NCBI GenBank assembly: GCA_015178975.1
Contig: WHVD01000031.1
Span: 558,001-622,000, forward strand
Length of the DNA stretch: 64,000 bases
Source of the DNA: Hysterangium stoloniferum
Taxonomy: Eukaryota; Basidiomycota; Agaricomycetes; Hysterangiales; Hysterangiaceae
Direction: 5' to 3'
This document shows positions 22,987 through 33,828 of the stretch, piece after piece (within the stretch, counting starts at the first letter, position 1; every line of letters starts with the position of its first letter). The notes under the pieces were generated by a model. The model was not told the origin of the DNA. It saw only the letters and a list, made by a program, of their open reading frames with translations, and did not search any database. The translations under genes and the position numbers were made by a program.

Positions 22987-23730
22987 TTAAACAGTGCCTT
23001 GTATGCCCTCAGAAGTGCTGGAGCGTTTCTGAGGTTAGTACTGTTTAACCACGAATCCTCTTCAGGTCCATAACCTTTCCAGCGCACTCTAAATAGCAGG
23101 TGATTTCACTGTGTGAAGAGTACGCTTTTACCACAGTATCATTGTGGTAAAACACTCCTTTTATTTCATTTATATTTTACATATTCTATTCATATTTTTC
23201 TATCTTTCACATTCTTCGAATATTGCATATTTCATTAGTTCGAAGCATTGTGTATACTTGTGGGTGCACTCAGCACCAATTAGAACTCAGACACACTTTT
23301 ACCCAAGAACCACCACTCGTAAGACATAAACTAGGTCTACTACAAGCGGTGATCAGGGTATCGTGTCAGCTACCACATAGGTAGCAATATTTGAACTATC
23401 TACCAATTCTTGCCTCAAACTGTAAAAGTCGAGGCCTCCACTCGATCCATCGCACTCATTGACTACTGTGTCATCTCGTGCTCTCTCTCTCACTTTCTCT
23501 TATATTGCACCGAATAGGTCAATATTCTTCCTTTCTACTTATTTCTTTGTATATAGAACGGTCAGAATCCAGCGACTCTTCACACACTGTTTTCTATGTC
23601 CAACGATAGCTTTGACCTCATATTCTTCATGATCTGGTTTCAACTCTCTTAGGTTCTCAAGCTGAGGTCTTGGACCGAGGTTGGGAGGAGAGGGTTGATG
23701 TTTCTGTAGATGATCCCAGTTAATGACTAG
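22987..23730 (-). pseudogene. Integrase tail and chromodomain of Gypsy Y (fossil), with LTR insertion
   Basis: On the minus strand the integrase tail begins at about 23.73 kb and leads to a chromodomain whose C-terminal half (WKGYGPEEDSWLN) ends near 22.99 kb. A solo LTR (23112-23584) interrupts the chromodomain. Chromodomains bind methylated histone H3 and steer chromovirus integration to heterochromatin. The right edge at about 23.73 kb abuts an LTR fragment of another family, mirroring the left-hand break of Y near 9.85 kb. Confidence 0.72.
23112..23584 (+). repeat. Solo LTR inserted in chromodomain, TSD CACTG
   Basis: This 473-bp repeat begins TGTGAAGAG and ends CTCTTCACA. It is flanked by CACTG at 23107-23111 and 23585-23589. 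Its ends and a middle segment (the part with CAGACACACTTTTACCC) resemble the LTR of Y, but most of the interior differs, so it is a sister family. No internal region remains. Confidence 0.88.
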
Positions 23731-23965
23731 TCAGAGCCCACGGGCTCTGACCCATCTATCTCTCTTATTTATCCTGACTCCCTGACCTCTCAACCCACGA
23801 CCTCTGACTTATGACCCCTTGACCCACGAACCCCACCTGGACTCCCCAGGATTCCCATCTGCCTGTCTGAAATTGGACAACAAGATCTTGTGAGGGTGCA
23901 GCCTATAAGCTGAAGCCATGTCCTACCGGATTTCTCCAGAAACCCACCGTGTACGTACCCTAACA
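23731..23965 (-). repeat. Truncated LTR, TGTTA...TAACA family
   Basis: It matches the first 240 bp of the LTR at 27537-28364, inverted. It ends CCTAACA, followed by GTATG (23966-23970), which also precedes the fragment at 15765. The left edge abuts Y pol. It contains the near-perfect palindrome TCAGAGCCCACGGGCTCTGA. Confidence 0.78.
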
Positions 23966-24007
23966 GTATGGGTGATGCACTGTTGCTCAGATCTTCCCCT
24001 CTATCTG
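23966..24007 (+). pseudogene. Plavaka-like transposon sliver between two LTR insertions
   Basis: These 42 bases continue the frame of 15764 and lead into 24823. They are flanked by GTATG on the left and by ATCTG (24003-24007) on the right, each being one half of a target repeat. Confidence 0.5.
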
Positions 24008-24817
24008 TGTTACAACCAGAAATCCTGCTGGACTCCAGGCACGAACTTATATGCACCCGTGCCCTATACGCACCCATCATCAGTTCACCGGAATTCCCAC
24101 CGGACTCTGTACATCAGACTCGTCTACATTCATCTTCATTATGTTGTCTTTCAGTACCGGAAAACCTACCGGACTCTGTCTCTGTCTATGTCCGACCTCA
24201 TCCTGCATGTCAGTTGCTGGACCCCACTCAGAAAACCTGTCTTCCCTCTAACAGAGCCCCGTTCCCATTTTAGTCAAATGACCTGTCACAATTTGGACTC
24301 CACTTCCACTCCATTTCCCGTTATGGTTTATGATTTGTCACTATTTGGACTCTGCTCCATTCTATCCCGTTCCTAAAACCAATTTGGTGTTTACTATTCC
24401 TGTTTTATGTTTTGCTCGTTTCGTTTCATTATTACTGGATTCAGTATGACATTCACTCCACGGTCTATTTAAACTGGCAGATGTTGTACATACAATCCAG
24501 TCAGAAAATCAGCTTAGATTCCCCCCAGTAATCTAATACATTTTCCACTCTAAACTTCCACTTGAATTACACCGCTCACACTAGTTGAAGCCCACGGGCT
24601 CTGGCACATCTCTCTTACCTATCTCGACTCATGACCCACGACCTCCAACCTATGACCCCATGACCCACGACCCCCACCCAGACTCCCCGGGATTCCCGTC
24701 TGCCTGTCCGAAATTGGACAACACGATCTAGTGAGGGCGCAGCCTATAAGTTGAAGCCAAGTCCTACCGGATATTCTGCGGGTTTCTCCAGAGACCCACC
24801 GTGTACATACCCTAACA
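24008..24817 (-). repeat. Solo LTR, TGTTA...TAACA family, TSD ATCTG
   Basis: This is an 810-bp solo LTR beginning TGTTACAACC and ending CCTAACA. It is flanked by ATCTG at 24003-24007 and 24818-24822. It is the inverted counterpart of the LTR at 27537-28364. A TATTTAAA motif lies about 340 bases from the right end. It carries no genes. Confidence 0.9.
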
Positions 24818-24822
24818 ATCTG

Positions 24823-26130
24823 CCACAGAATCAGGTGATTCTTATGCTCATTACTAGAGATATCAATTTCACAATGCTGGAAAACATTTGGGCAGGGAAG
24901 GACATATGCCATATGAACAGACAATGGTTGCAAAGGTTGATCCTGAAAATATGACATACCCTTTTGTTGGCTTAAATGAATGGGAACTAGCAAAGTGGTC
25001 AGGTGCAACAGATCTTCCAAATACACAAATTGATGCATTCTCAAAGCTATCATGGGTAGGATCCTCTTTCATTATATGCCAAATGTAACATGTCTTATGG
25101 TATTTATTTCAGGTTAAAAGCTCACCACTATCATTCAAGACAAGTGCTAATCTTGTTAATAGAATTGAGTCATTATCTAGTGTACCAGTGTGGATGGGGA
25201 AGTGGATAGCTTTACCTGAGGCTCCACTTGATTCACAGCTCCTTCTCTATTGAAACCCAGTAGAGTGTTTGGAATGGTTGGAAGCAAATCCTGATTTTTC
25301 AGGTGACAAGGATTATGTGCCATATGAAGAATATCTCAACAAGCATCACACAGATCATTGCTACAGTGAAATGGTCAGTGGGGAATCCTGGAATGATACT
25401 CAGGCCAAATTCCCAGAGGATATCACAATTAATCCCTATCTCTTGACTACAGATAGCACTCAACTCATAAACTTCAGTGGGGATAAGAAAGTCAAACATT
25501 TGTTGCTGGAAAATGGGCATATGTGAAAAAAGATCAGGGCTAAACCAAGCAGCCATCATGGTTGCCATGTGGAAGTTGCCAGAGGAAAATTTCCCAAACT
25601 TGAGTTTAAATCCCTGGCAGAGGCAAAGTGACTCCCTGGAATTCTTGCCAGACAACTCTACCTACCATCTTTGCATGTGACACATCTTGTAACCTCTTAT
25701 CTTACATATATGCTACCATGCTTAACGAAATGGTTGATAGTGAGGGGTTGGTACAAAATGAAGTACTTATGCTAGCTGCCTACCCTTGTGATCTCCCAGA
25801 GCAATCACCTATCTGTTGTTTGACACCTACAGTCACTGTTGCACATGTTGTACTGCTGGCACTTGCCAGCTAGGTGGCTCTAATACTTGTAAATCTCACT
25901 CTAGCTCAGATATTATTTCAGCCATTCACTCTATTAGGAGAAATTTTCCTGATGCAGAAACTTGGAAGTTTGTAATGGAAGCCAAAATATTGGCCTTAAT
26001 GGTGTTGAAGAACCATGGTGGATAGACTTCCCAAAAACAAACATCTACAAAGCAATATGTCCTAATATGTGCATGGGCTTCATAAAGCTTTTAAGATCAT
26101 TATGCTACTTGGAATACAAACATAATTTCT
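24823..26130 (+). pseudogene. Plavaka-like transposase, central part
   Basis: Plus-strand segments match the pattern of Plavaka (CACTA-related) transposases from mushrooms. The blocks are GLNEWELAKWSG (about 24.97 kb), WGKWIALPEAP-like (25.2 kb), a segment in which TDSTQLINFSGDKK corresponds to the usual DKTQLT block (25.45 kb), AYPCDLPEQSPICC (25.78 kb) and PKTNIYKAICPNMCMGF (26.03 kb). At least one intron is likely near 25.06-25.11 kb. Frames change between blocks and in-frame stops are present, so the gene is dead. It continues at 27372 and 28370 after further insertions. Confidence 0.6.
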
Positions 26131-26136
26131 GTGAGG

Positions 26137-27371
26137 TATCAGCTTTATCTCATAATTTTCTCTTAATTTTCTTTGAATTCATTAATATTTTCTCGAATTT
26201 ATTGTATTTTTATTATATTTTTATTGTGAAATATAGGCTCTATTCCTTTTAACTTCGCATAATAATAGCATATATGAACTCATATTATGCTATTATATCT
26301 TAGTTAATTTATTATAATTTTTAACTAATTATTTATAATTTATTTACTTAGTTATTACCTTTCGGCACCTTGCTGCAGCCTAGTTTGCGCATTTTGGAGT
26401 CATGTGACCTATTAGATAAGCCTCCGGTGTCGGGATGTCACAAAGGTCACGAATGTGACTACCCGAGTCACACAAGTCACGAACGTGACTACCCGAGTCA
26501 TTATTAGATTCCGCCGACTCATCGTTTGCTTCCGTCCCGGGACCGCGGCCTTGAACCTTCATGTTCAAGCAAGAGGTTAGAACCCTTGTCTCAGAGAAGG
26601 GAATCACATGATAGACAAAGGGTAAATAATGAGTAGAATATGAGGTCATTATGATCTAACTAATGACCTCATAAACTAAATAGTTAGCTAATCATTGAGT
26701 TATCAAAATGTATATAAGGAGGGCTAAGTTTCCAATAAAATCATCTTATCTCACACATATTTTACAGTACAGCACAGAAGCTTACCTCATCATCCTAAGG
26801 ACAATAATAGCCTTAGTCTGATACACTAACTGCAAGCACCTACACTTGCAGCATCTTGAATCTTTGTCAGCAACTCTTGGACTTAGCTAATCATCTAAGT
26901 TCCTCAGCCTCACAGCTACCCTTTAGGCTTATTAATTAGATAATAAACCTAATAAGTATCTAACTGAAATCCCTGCCAATACTAGATTATTCAAGGCCCA
27001 GCCCTAAGTTTATTGAATTAATCAAGTACAAGCACTCAGATAATCCAATACAAACTATTTTCTCTATTAATAAATTATTTAACACCTTGTTAAATAACTA
27101 TTAATAGTTACAAATAAGCATACAAGAATCCGAAGCTCTTATATCAAGTCTCTGCCAAGTTACTGCACATATATTCAGCTTCCAGCCCCTATTCTCAAGG
27201 AATAGTTCTTTTATTTGCTAAAAGAGTCATACACAGTTCTATTGAACCTTTCAATAATCAAAATAAGCATTGATTTGAGTTGTTTAAGCTTCATAGTGCA
27301 GCTCATTAATCTATCAGTATTTAAATTACTGGACCTTTGCTTGTTTTATTGTTGAAGCTCTGTGACACTAT
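26137..27371 (+). repeat. LTR-like insertion inside the Plavaka element
   Basis: This 1.2-kb non-coding block separates two Plavaka coding blocks that are adjacent in the family. It is AT-rich at the left and has a TATATAAGGAGG promoter-like motif near 26.71 kb. A short tandem repeat based on GTCACGAAYGTGACTACCCGAGTCA lies at about 26.44-26.50 kb. I cannot fix its ends or find a target repeat; a large solo LTR is the likeliest reading. Confidence 0.4.
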
Positions 27372-27536
27372 AGCATATATTGAGCTATCTAAGAGAATCC
27401 CCTGAATACATTACAATTTCCAAACTTGAAATAGATTCCAGACTTAGAAGGCTTCAAAAGTGGCCAGGATTTTGTCATTTCACTGGTGGTATATCAAAAG
27501 TTTCACAGTGGTCTGGCAAAGAGCACCAAGATCTCC
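27372..27536 (+). pseudogene. Plavaka-like transposase, later part
   Basis: The frame reads through a segment with LRRLQKWPGFCHFTGGISK and SQWSGKEHQDL, which matches the Plavaka block usually ending in GTEH. It stops at TCTCC (27532-27536), where a solo LTR is inserted. Confidence 0.6.
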
Positions 27537-28364
27537 TGTTAGGGTACATACACAGTGGGTTTCTGGAGAAACCCACAGAATATCCAGTAGGACTTGGCTT
27601 CAGCTTATAGGCTGCACCCTCACGAGATTGTGTTGTCCAATTTCAGACAGGCAGACAGGAATCCCGGGGAGTCTGGGGTGGGGTTCGTGGGTCGAGGGGT
27701 TGTAAGTCGGAGGTTGTGGGTTGAGAGGTCGGGGAGTTGGAATAAATAAGAGAGATAGATGGGTCGGAGCCCGTAGGCTCTGACTAGTGAGAGCGGTGTA
27801 ATTCAAGGAGGAGTTTAGAGCAGAAAATGTATTAGATTACTGGGGGGAATCTAAGCCCATTTTCTGACTGGATTGTATGTACAATATCTGCCAGACTATA
27901 TAGACCGTGGAATGAATGACATACCAAATCCAGTAATAATGAAACAAAACTAGCAAAACATAAAATGAGAATAGTAAACACCAAATTAGGTGTTAGGAAC
28001 GGGATGGAATGGAGCAGAGTCTGAATCGTGACAAATCATAAACCATAACAGGAAATGGAGTGAGAGCAGAGTCCAAATTGTGAGACAGGTCATTTGACTA
28101 AAATGGGAATGGGGCTCTGTTAGAGGGATGATGGGTTTTCTGAGTGGGGTCCAGTGACTGATGTGTGGGATGAGGTCAGACATAGACAGGGACGGAGTCC
28201 AGTGGGTATTCCGGTGACTGATACATGACGTAACGAAGTCAAATGTAGACAAGTCTGACATACAGAGTCCGGTGGGAATTCCGGTAAACTGACAATTGGT
28301 GCATATAGGGTGTGGGTACATATAAGTTAGTGCCTGGAGTCCGGCGGGAATTCCAGTTGTAACA
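27537..28364 (+). repeat. Solo LTR, TGTTA...TAACA family, TSD TCTCC
   Basis: This is the best-defined member of the family: 828 bp, beginning TGTTAGGGTAC and ending GTAACA, with TCTCC at 27532-27536 and 28365-28369. The left 240 bp contain a palindromic segment around GGAGCCCGTAGGCTCTGA. Plavaka coding sequence continues in frame on both sides, which confirms the insertion site. Confidence 0.92.
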
Positions 28365-28369
28365 TCTCC

Positions 28370-28555
28370 AGTGCTCATTTCTAACAGTGATTGCTGGGGG
28401 TGCTCCACCAGAACCTATTTGAGCCACCAGGGCTGAGCTTTATTTCATTTATCTTGCACAGTATTAGTCACATATATATATACATATACTGTACTGACAA
28501 CACTTTACTACAACTTCTCAAAGATAACACTGCCTTCTATCAAAACAGGAGCATC
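28370..28555 (+). pseudogene. Plavaka-like transposase, C-terminal part
   Basis: After the solo LTR the frame continues with FLTVIAGGAPPEPI and LYFIYLAQY, a segment that normally follows the GTEH block in Plavaka proteins. A short intron probably lies at about 28.46-28.49 kb. The element fades near 28.55 kb and its right terminus is not seen. Confidence 0.55.
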
Positions 28556-29130
28556 TGACCACTTCCTGCAGAAGCTTCTCCTAATGTGTCAATATTCTTG
28601 GATATTTGGTTATTTTCACCCAACTGCCCTGCATTTTCTGCATTTGCTGCTTTCTCTGGTTTTTCACTCTTCAAGTCCCATTTTCCAGACAAGGTGCATG
28701 GTGTTTTGTTCACTGCACATATGTAACAAAACACTCCCCATTTCACCTTCTGTCTTCTGTTTCTGTTTCTGGATAGCCTTTTGTCTGAAGGGAAATCAAA
28801 AATGTACTTTTGGACTTGAAGGCCCACCCTCTTTCAAGTCTGCTTCAACCATTTTCTGCTGTTTTGCTTTTAGCAGATAGCAGAATATATCATGGAAATT
28901 TAACTTCCACTCACCTTCTCTTCCCACTGCTTTTTCAATCTCTGATTCTCCTCCTCTATCCACCTCTTCTCTGCCTCTTCCCACAACCTCTGATCCTCCA
29001 CCATTTTTCCTTCTGCCTCTTTCCACTCCTTTTCCCACCTGTCCACATCTTCCACCTCCTTCAACTCTTGCAACAACCTTTTCTCCTCCTCCTCCTAGCT
29101 CTTCCATCTGCTGTTATTTCCTCCTAAGGT
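28556..29130 (-). pseudogene. Hypothetical coiled-coil protein remnant
   Basis: On the minus strand, two frames give Glu/Lys-rich coiled-coil sequence (about 28.9-29.1 kb), followed after an apparent intron by a Lys-rich segment with CYICAVNKTPC (about 28.72 kb). Such coiled coil plus small Cys cluster proteins are multi-copy in several mushrooms, and their role is unknown to me. Frame changes suggest a decayed copy. It sits directly next to the end of the Plavaka element and could have been carried by a transposon. Confidence 0.35.
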
Positions 29131-29552
29131 CCTCAACTTTTGACATTACAGGAGTCTCAGCATCTTCAGAATCTGGAGTATCCTGAAACAGAGGATGGCA
29201 GAATATAGGAACTTGCTGCTGTTGTTGGTGTTTGTCATGGTAGAAATTGAGGTTAAAAACAAAATAAAATGACAATTCATATTTTTGAAACTTTTATACC
29301 CTGGATTTGGCCCTGAACTATCCACCTCCAGATGTGTGATATTTTGACACATAACAAATACCTGATTACTCAATACATCATAGCCTCTATGGGACTTTTG
29401 TTAGAATTGGAAATACAATATCTATCCTAGTCAGACTGTTGTTATAAGTCCCAGTTGGCATCAGTCACTTGTTACTGTTATAAGTCCCAGTGTTGCATCA
29501 GGAGAGGGATAGATATGTATATATAATCCATTATATCACACTAAACTAATAG
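29131..29552. other. No gene seen; two short direct repeats
   Basis: CpG-poor DNA. The block TTATAAGTCCCAGT occurs twice (about 29434 and 29479). This lies just upstream of the tRNA-like sequence. Confidence 0.4.
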
Positions 29553-29627
29553 GTCCAGTAGCTCAGTGGTTGAGAGCACTGCTTATATAAAGCCAGAGGT
29601 CATTGGTTCAATCCCAGGCTGAGTCAA
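29553..29627 (+). tRNA. tRNA-like sequence, probably a SINE head or tRNA pseudogene
   Basis: The sequence carries a good A box (TAGCTCAGTGGTTGAGAGC) and B box (GGTTCAATCCC) at tRNA-like spacing, followed by a T-rich stop. The acceptor ends do not pair well and the anticodon stem is uneven, so it is probably not a working tRNA. No anticodon can be assigned with confidence. Confidence 0.45.
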
Positions 29628-29639
29628 TTCTTTTCTATA

Positions 29640-31318
29640 CCATTAACAACTTTGGCTTTAACAGGGAGATACTGTTACAATCCATTCCCCAGATATTTTG
29701 ATCTTCCCACCTCTGGATCTTTACTTTGTTCCTGGACATTCCACACCTCAATCCTTGTTCTGTATTTGGTAACTTGTCTGTTGACAAGTATTCATTCATT
29801 TACTTATTATTATGTTCCTGATTCAGAATCCCTGTCCAAATTCATCTTATGGTGATCCTGGTTAGTAGTACAATTACAGAACAATCTATAATAGTTCTGC
29901 AAGCATGTACCTAACATCAACTTAGTCAGCTTATTCCTCATCTCTTTCAGTACACTTGATAGTCAGAACTCTTCAGAACCCAGATATTCTCTATCTCTCC
30001 AATGTATATTGACCCTCTCAAATCAGGACATCTGAGCATTTGCATAAGGGCACAGCACATAGCTGAAGCTGGGTCCCTACCCCTATCTGAAAGTATCTGA
30101 GATCCCCAGTTATTTTCCAATAGTTTCCATAATATATCTTCTGACACAAGAACTTAACAAGAAGCATGCAAAGGCAAGAAGGGCACAATCAATCATGTTA
30201 ATATACCAAAATTTCATACTCATTGGCACTTCCCAGAATTTATACAACGTTTTGGAGCAACTGACAACTTCTCAACAAAAACACCAGAGTGTTACCTCAT
30301 TGTGTATGCCAAAAAAGCATATAAAGGTGTAAGCAAATGAGATTATTGTAAGATGTGGACAGTGCATAGAAAAATGGACAAGGTCTTTATGTATGATGAA
30401 GCTACTGTAAAGTACAAAATAGCCAAGCATATTTGAATAAACTATGAAAGTGCATATTGTAAAAACAATGAAATAACACAAGATTGTCAATGGCTTGCAA
30501 CCTATATGAATAGATTCTAACACACCTACTTTGCATGTCATTGAAAATGTGCCCACTTGATGCAAAATCTGTTCAAAAATTGAAGTATAAATCTGCTACA
30601 CCCACTAGATGCAAAATCCATTTTGAAAAAATTTAAACACACCGGCTGCACCCACTAGACATGAGATTCATCTGGTACTTTTGGCATTGAATTGAACCTC
30701 AGAGTATCCCTTGCTCCTAGAATGCATTCCCCCAACCTCCCAGACCACAAACACCAGACCTTGGTGTTAGAATAGAAGATAGGAGGACACAGAAGTCACC
30801 AGGAGTGACCAAACTCAGACTCAGACTCAGACTCAAATAACCAGCAGTGGTAGATTGCCAGCACACAGATAGTGCTACAGTAAGTACATGTGGGTACATA
30901 TGGGTCCAAACCACACACAACTAATAATACTCCCACCTGGTGAGGATCCAAAGAATATGAGAAAGAAGAAAGGTGTTAAATTTGATGATGAAACACACCT
31001 TTTTATAGGGGGAGTCCACCAATTATTGCAACTTTTCATATGAAGATGCTAATTGTGGACCATGCATTTGGAGGTTAATGTGTGTCAGAACCACTATACA
31101 CCTCCCAGAGCATCCAACCTATATTGTCAGGAGGTGCTACACTAACTGACACAAGATATTGAGACACAAAGTACTTTTATTACAAGCTTATTAAACCCTT
31201 GTATATTGTGTATTGCAATAGAGTCAACTCATACTATTTTTAATAAAAGGAAGCTCCCACCAAACATGAACAAGGAGCAAAAATAAAATAGTATGGGAGC
31301 CCCCACCAGATGTAAAAA
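29640..31318. other. No gene seen; CpG-poor relic DNA
   Basis: Only short frames occur here. A phrase like CTGCACCCACTAGATGCAAAATCC recurs in degenerate form near 30.59-30.67 kb, and CAGACT is repeated in tandem near 30.81-30.83 kb. The low CpG suggests old methylated repeats. Confidence 0.4.
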
Positions 31319-31570
31319 CTAAACATGAACCACAACAAAGGGGTGTGAATCATTCTTAGAAAAAGGGGGGGAAGATCTAGGGGAAGAAGGGATAGCATAA
31401 TTGGGGGAAGAGGGATGGGAATGGTGTGAAGAATGAACCAGACCAGAGAAAGCACCTCCTGCAAAATGAACTTGGGTAGAATTGGCATAAGGATTTACTA
31501 CCATGGCTGCTGCAGGACATGCATTAGAGTAGGGCATCATATCATAATATTTGGACAGCTTGCCCGGCAT
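31319..31570 (-). CDS. Small hypothetical frame
   Basis: An 83-residue minus-strand frame starts MPGKLSKYYDMMPYSNACPA and becomes Ser/Pro/His-rich. I do not recognise it. It lies at the edge of a CpG-poor block and may be an exon of a decayed gene or chance. Confidence 0.2.
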   Translation of the reverse strand: MPGKLSKYYDMMPYSNACPAAAMVVNPYANSTQVHFAGGAFSGLVHSSHHSHPSSPNYAIPSSPRSSPPFSKNDSHPFVVVHV

Positions 31571-31869
31571 TCAATGCTGGGTGTAGTCATGTAGACACCC
31601 AACAGTTGTGTGTCCAAGCTGTATGCAGGAATCCCAAGATGAAGGGATGAGTATTGTTAAGATCCAGTATCTACGACTAATATAGCATTGGGACTGATAT
31701 TGGGAAGCTGTGCACTCACACTAATGCTTAGTCGTCCTAATTTTAAATCAACAGATACTCTGAGATAAAGATCACTGGAGTTCTATTAGTTGATATTCAA
31801 ACTTGTTCCGTTATTGTAAAATATCAATGCGTTTTTTTGTCAAGGACAAAGAACCTCTGGCGACGGGGC

Positions 31870-32510
31870 CCGTCAGGCATGCATCGACTGGTAATTTTAG
31901 ATATGGATAACCGTCTTTCTCTCATTTTGCAGGCGCATGATCAGCTCGGACACAACAGGCATTTTCAACTCGAATGAATTTGCCGGATCGCTTTTGGTGG
32001 CCAGGACTCGACCGCGATGTAGCATGGTTTGTCAAGACTTGTCACGAATCTCAACTACGCAGCACGCAACATGTCTTTATTCCTCCTACTGTCACCACCC
32101 CCGCTTCCCTCTTTCAGCGAGCACATCTCGACACTATCCACATGCCGAAGGCGTCAGGATTGCATTACCTCGTTCAGGGTCGCTGTTCTCTAACTTCGAA
32201 TCTGGAGTTCAAGATGCTCGCACATTAAATGGCTGCAACGCTTGGAAAATTGTTGCCCAGCTTGAGAAAGGACATGAAAATCTTATTGTCTACTATGATT
32301 TTCAGGAAAGGATCACTTGTGCTTGCGCAATTCTCGCATTGAGACAGATTTATTACGCGAAACAAAGCCGTGTTACTTAGGACCGCTTATCGTCATCCGT
32401 CGAACTAGTAATAAGGTTTACATTTTAGCTGAGCTCGATAGTGCAGTTCACAAAACACCCCTACGCCGTTTTTCGCCTCATCCCTTACTACCCGCGCTCT
32501 CGCACTATCA
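31870..32510 (+). mobile_element. Ty3/Gypsy integrase fragments (second family, fossil)
   Basis: The plus strand shows the integrase zinc-binding region (RFWWPGLDRDVAWFVKTC, about 31.98 kb), a following segment, and a C-terminal part (KPCYLGPLIVIRRT, about 32.37 kb). This is a different Gypsy family from X, Y and C, close to the elements common in mushrooms. Most of the element is absent. It is a broken fossil. Confidence 0.75.
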
Positions 32511-33185
32511 TTCTTGTCACCTCTCTCATCGATCCGTCTGACATTCCTGCTGATGACGTTTAAACTCTGACGAGTAGGTTGACCGGGGACGGCCAACATT
32601 CAAATCCCAAGGAGGTGCTCCCAAGGAGGTGCAAGGGAGCTATACTCCCTACACTGCGATTCGTTCAGTCTCAAACGCGTGACATCACGCGTTTGAAATC
32701 CCATTGTCTCGATCTTTCCAATGGCTACACATTGTATTTAGACCCCTTTGCTTCTGGTCCTTTGTTTACATATTTTCAGCCACATCCTGCGAGATTGTCC
32801 CTCCCTTTTCCTTTGTTTTAGCCAGAATCTATTGTTTCCTTTTCTGTTGTTTCCTTTGTTCTCCTTTTGTTCTCCTTTTGTTCTCATCATTTTCTTTTGT
32901 TCCGCATCTCAGTGCCACTCGCATCTCCTCTGCATATAAAACCTCTTAAATTACCTAGAATATCATCAGAATTCTACCTCTCAATTTGAGCACTAGCACT
33001 TCTAAGCACTAGTAATCAGCTCAACCCCTAACTCAGCATATCTGTTATTCCCACACTTCTTTAGGTAACTTGTGCATCATACAGCACTCAGAGCCCTGCA
33101 ATAGCTTAATGATGAGACTGAGGGGATAGAGGGGAAGGGGGCAATGAGGTTTAGTAGAGGGTTACATGTAATCCTGGTGCCCCCA
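32511..33185 (+). repeat. LTR-like region after Gypsy fragments
   Basis: No coding signal is visible. A TATA-like GCATATAAAACC lies near 32.93 kb, after a T-rich tract with repeated TTTGTTCTCC. Position and composition fit the 3' LTR of the element at 31870-32510, but the ends could not be set and no partner is in the window. Confidence 0.35.
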
Positions 33186-33289
33186 GTCTTATGCACGGAC
33201 CCTTTAGTTTTACATTCTCGTTTCAATCAACACGTGATTACATAATCACCGTGTTGCACCGTATAAGTAGCCGGGAAGTTTTCAGGAGC

Positions 33290-33775
33290 TTAGATCTTAC
33301 CGTACGCTGCACTTGCCTGTATCTTGTTCTGCTCTGGACAATACACGGGAAGAGGTGCAGTTTCAAATTGGTGAGAGCGGGAAAACATGCGGCACAGAGC
33401 TGGAAGAAGTGTTGCAGGTGCGGGGTATAACTACTTCAACAGAACTGATCATTATGGATGTCAGTCATGGTTGGAAGTGTTTCGTCTTCACGCGTCACAC
33501 GAGACACTTTATTTATATAGGTGGTAGAACTGCCTCTCAGGCTATCTTTGACATCTCTGTTTTTACGGAGATAGCTCAAACATACCGCTATCTTGATGTA
33601 CTTCCATGCTTACAATATTTACAATGGCAGAGTGTCCACCTAGCCTATGCAACATTGTTCATGCATGCTGAATTGTTGCAGTTGACTGTATCTCTCGACC
33701 GAGTTCCGATGGATGCACACGCATTCGAAGCCGTCACCACATTTATTTTAGACGTTTAAAGAAGCTCTCACTTCC
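33290..33775 (+). pseudogene. Truncated F-box family copy, inverted relative to its neighbour
   Basis: The plus-strand frame around 33.49-33.75 kb (HFIYIGGRTASQAIFDISVF and YLQWQSVHLAYATLFMHAEL) is a paralogue of the minus-strand F-box gene to its right. It lacks the F-box part. The two copies face each other tail to tail, with about 40-50 bases between the matching ends, so together they form a large imperfect inverted repeat. It is probably a pseudogene. Confidence 0.6.
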
Positions 33776-33828
33776 GCAGTTTTGGATTACAGCTTCTGTG
33801 CTGGCTGTTGTCACACTTCTTTAAACAT

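Noticed and set aside
9854-23730. A single simple inversion of 13.9 kb as the full explanation of the Gypsy strand switch
   Set aside because: The Plavaka piece at 15.5-15.76 kb lies inside this interval yet has the same orientation as the Plavaka pieces outside it, and GTATG pairs in the present orientation. At least one further step, or an inverted transfer of the 16.1-23.7 kb block alone, is needed.
29553-29627. A working tRNA gene
   Set aside because: The 5' and 3' acceptor strands do not pair, and the anticodon stem contains an extra base.
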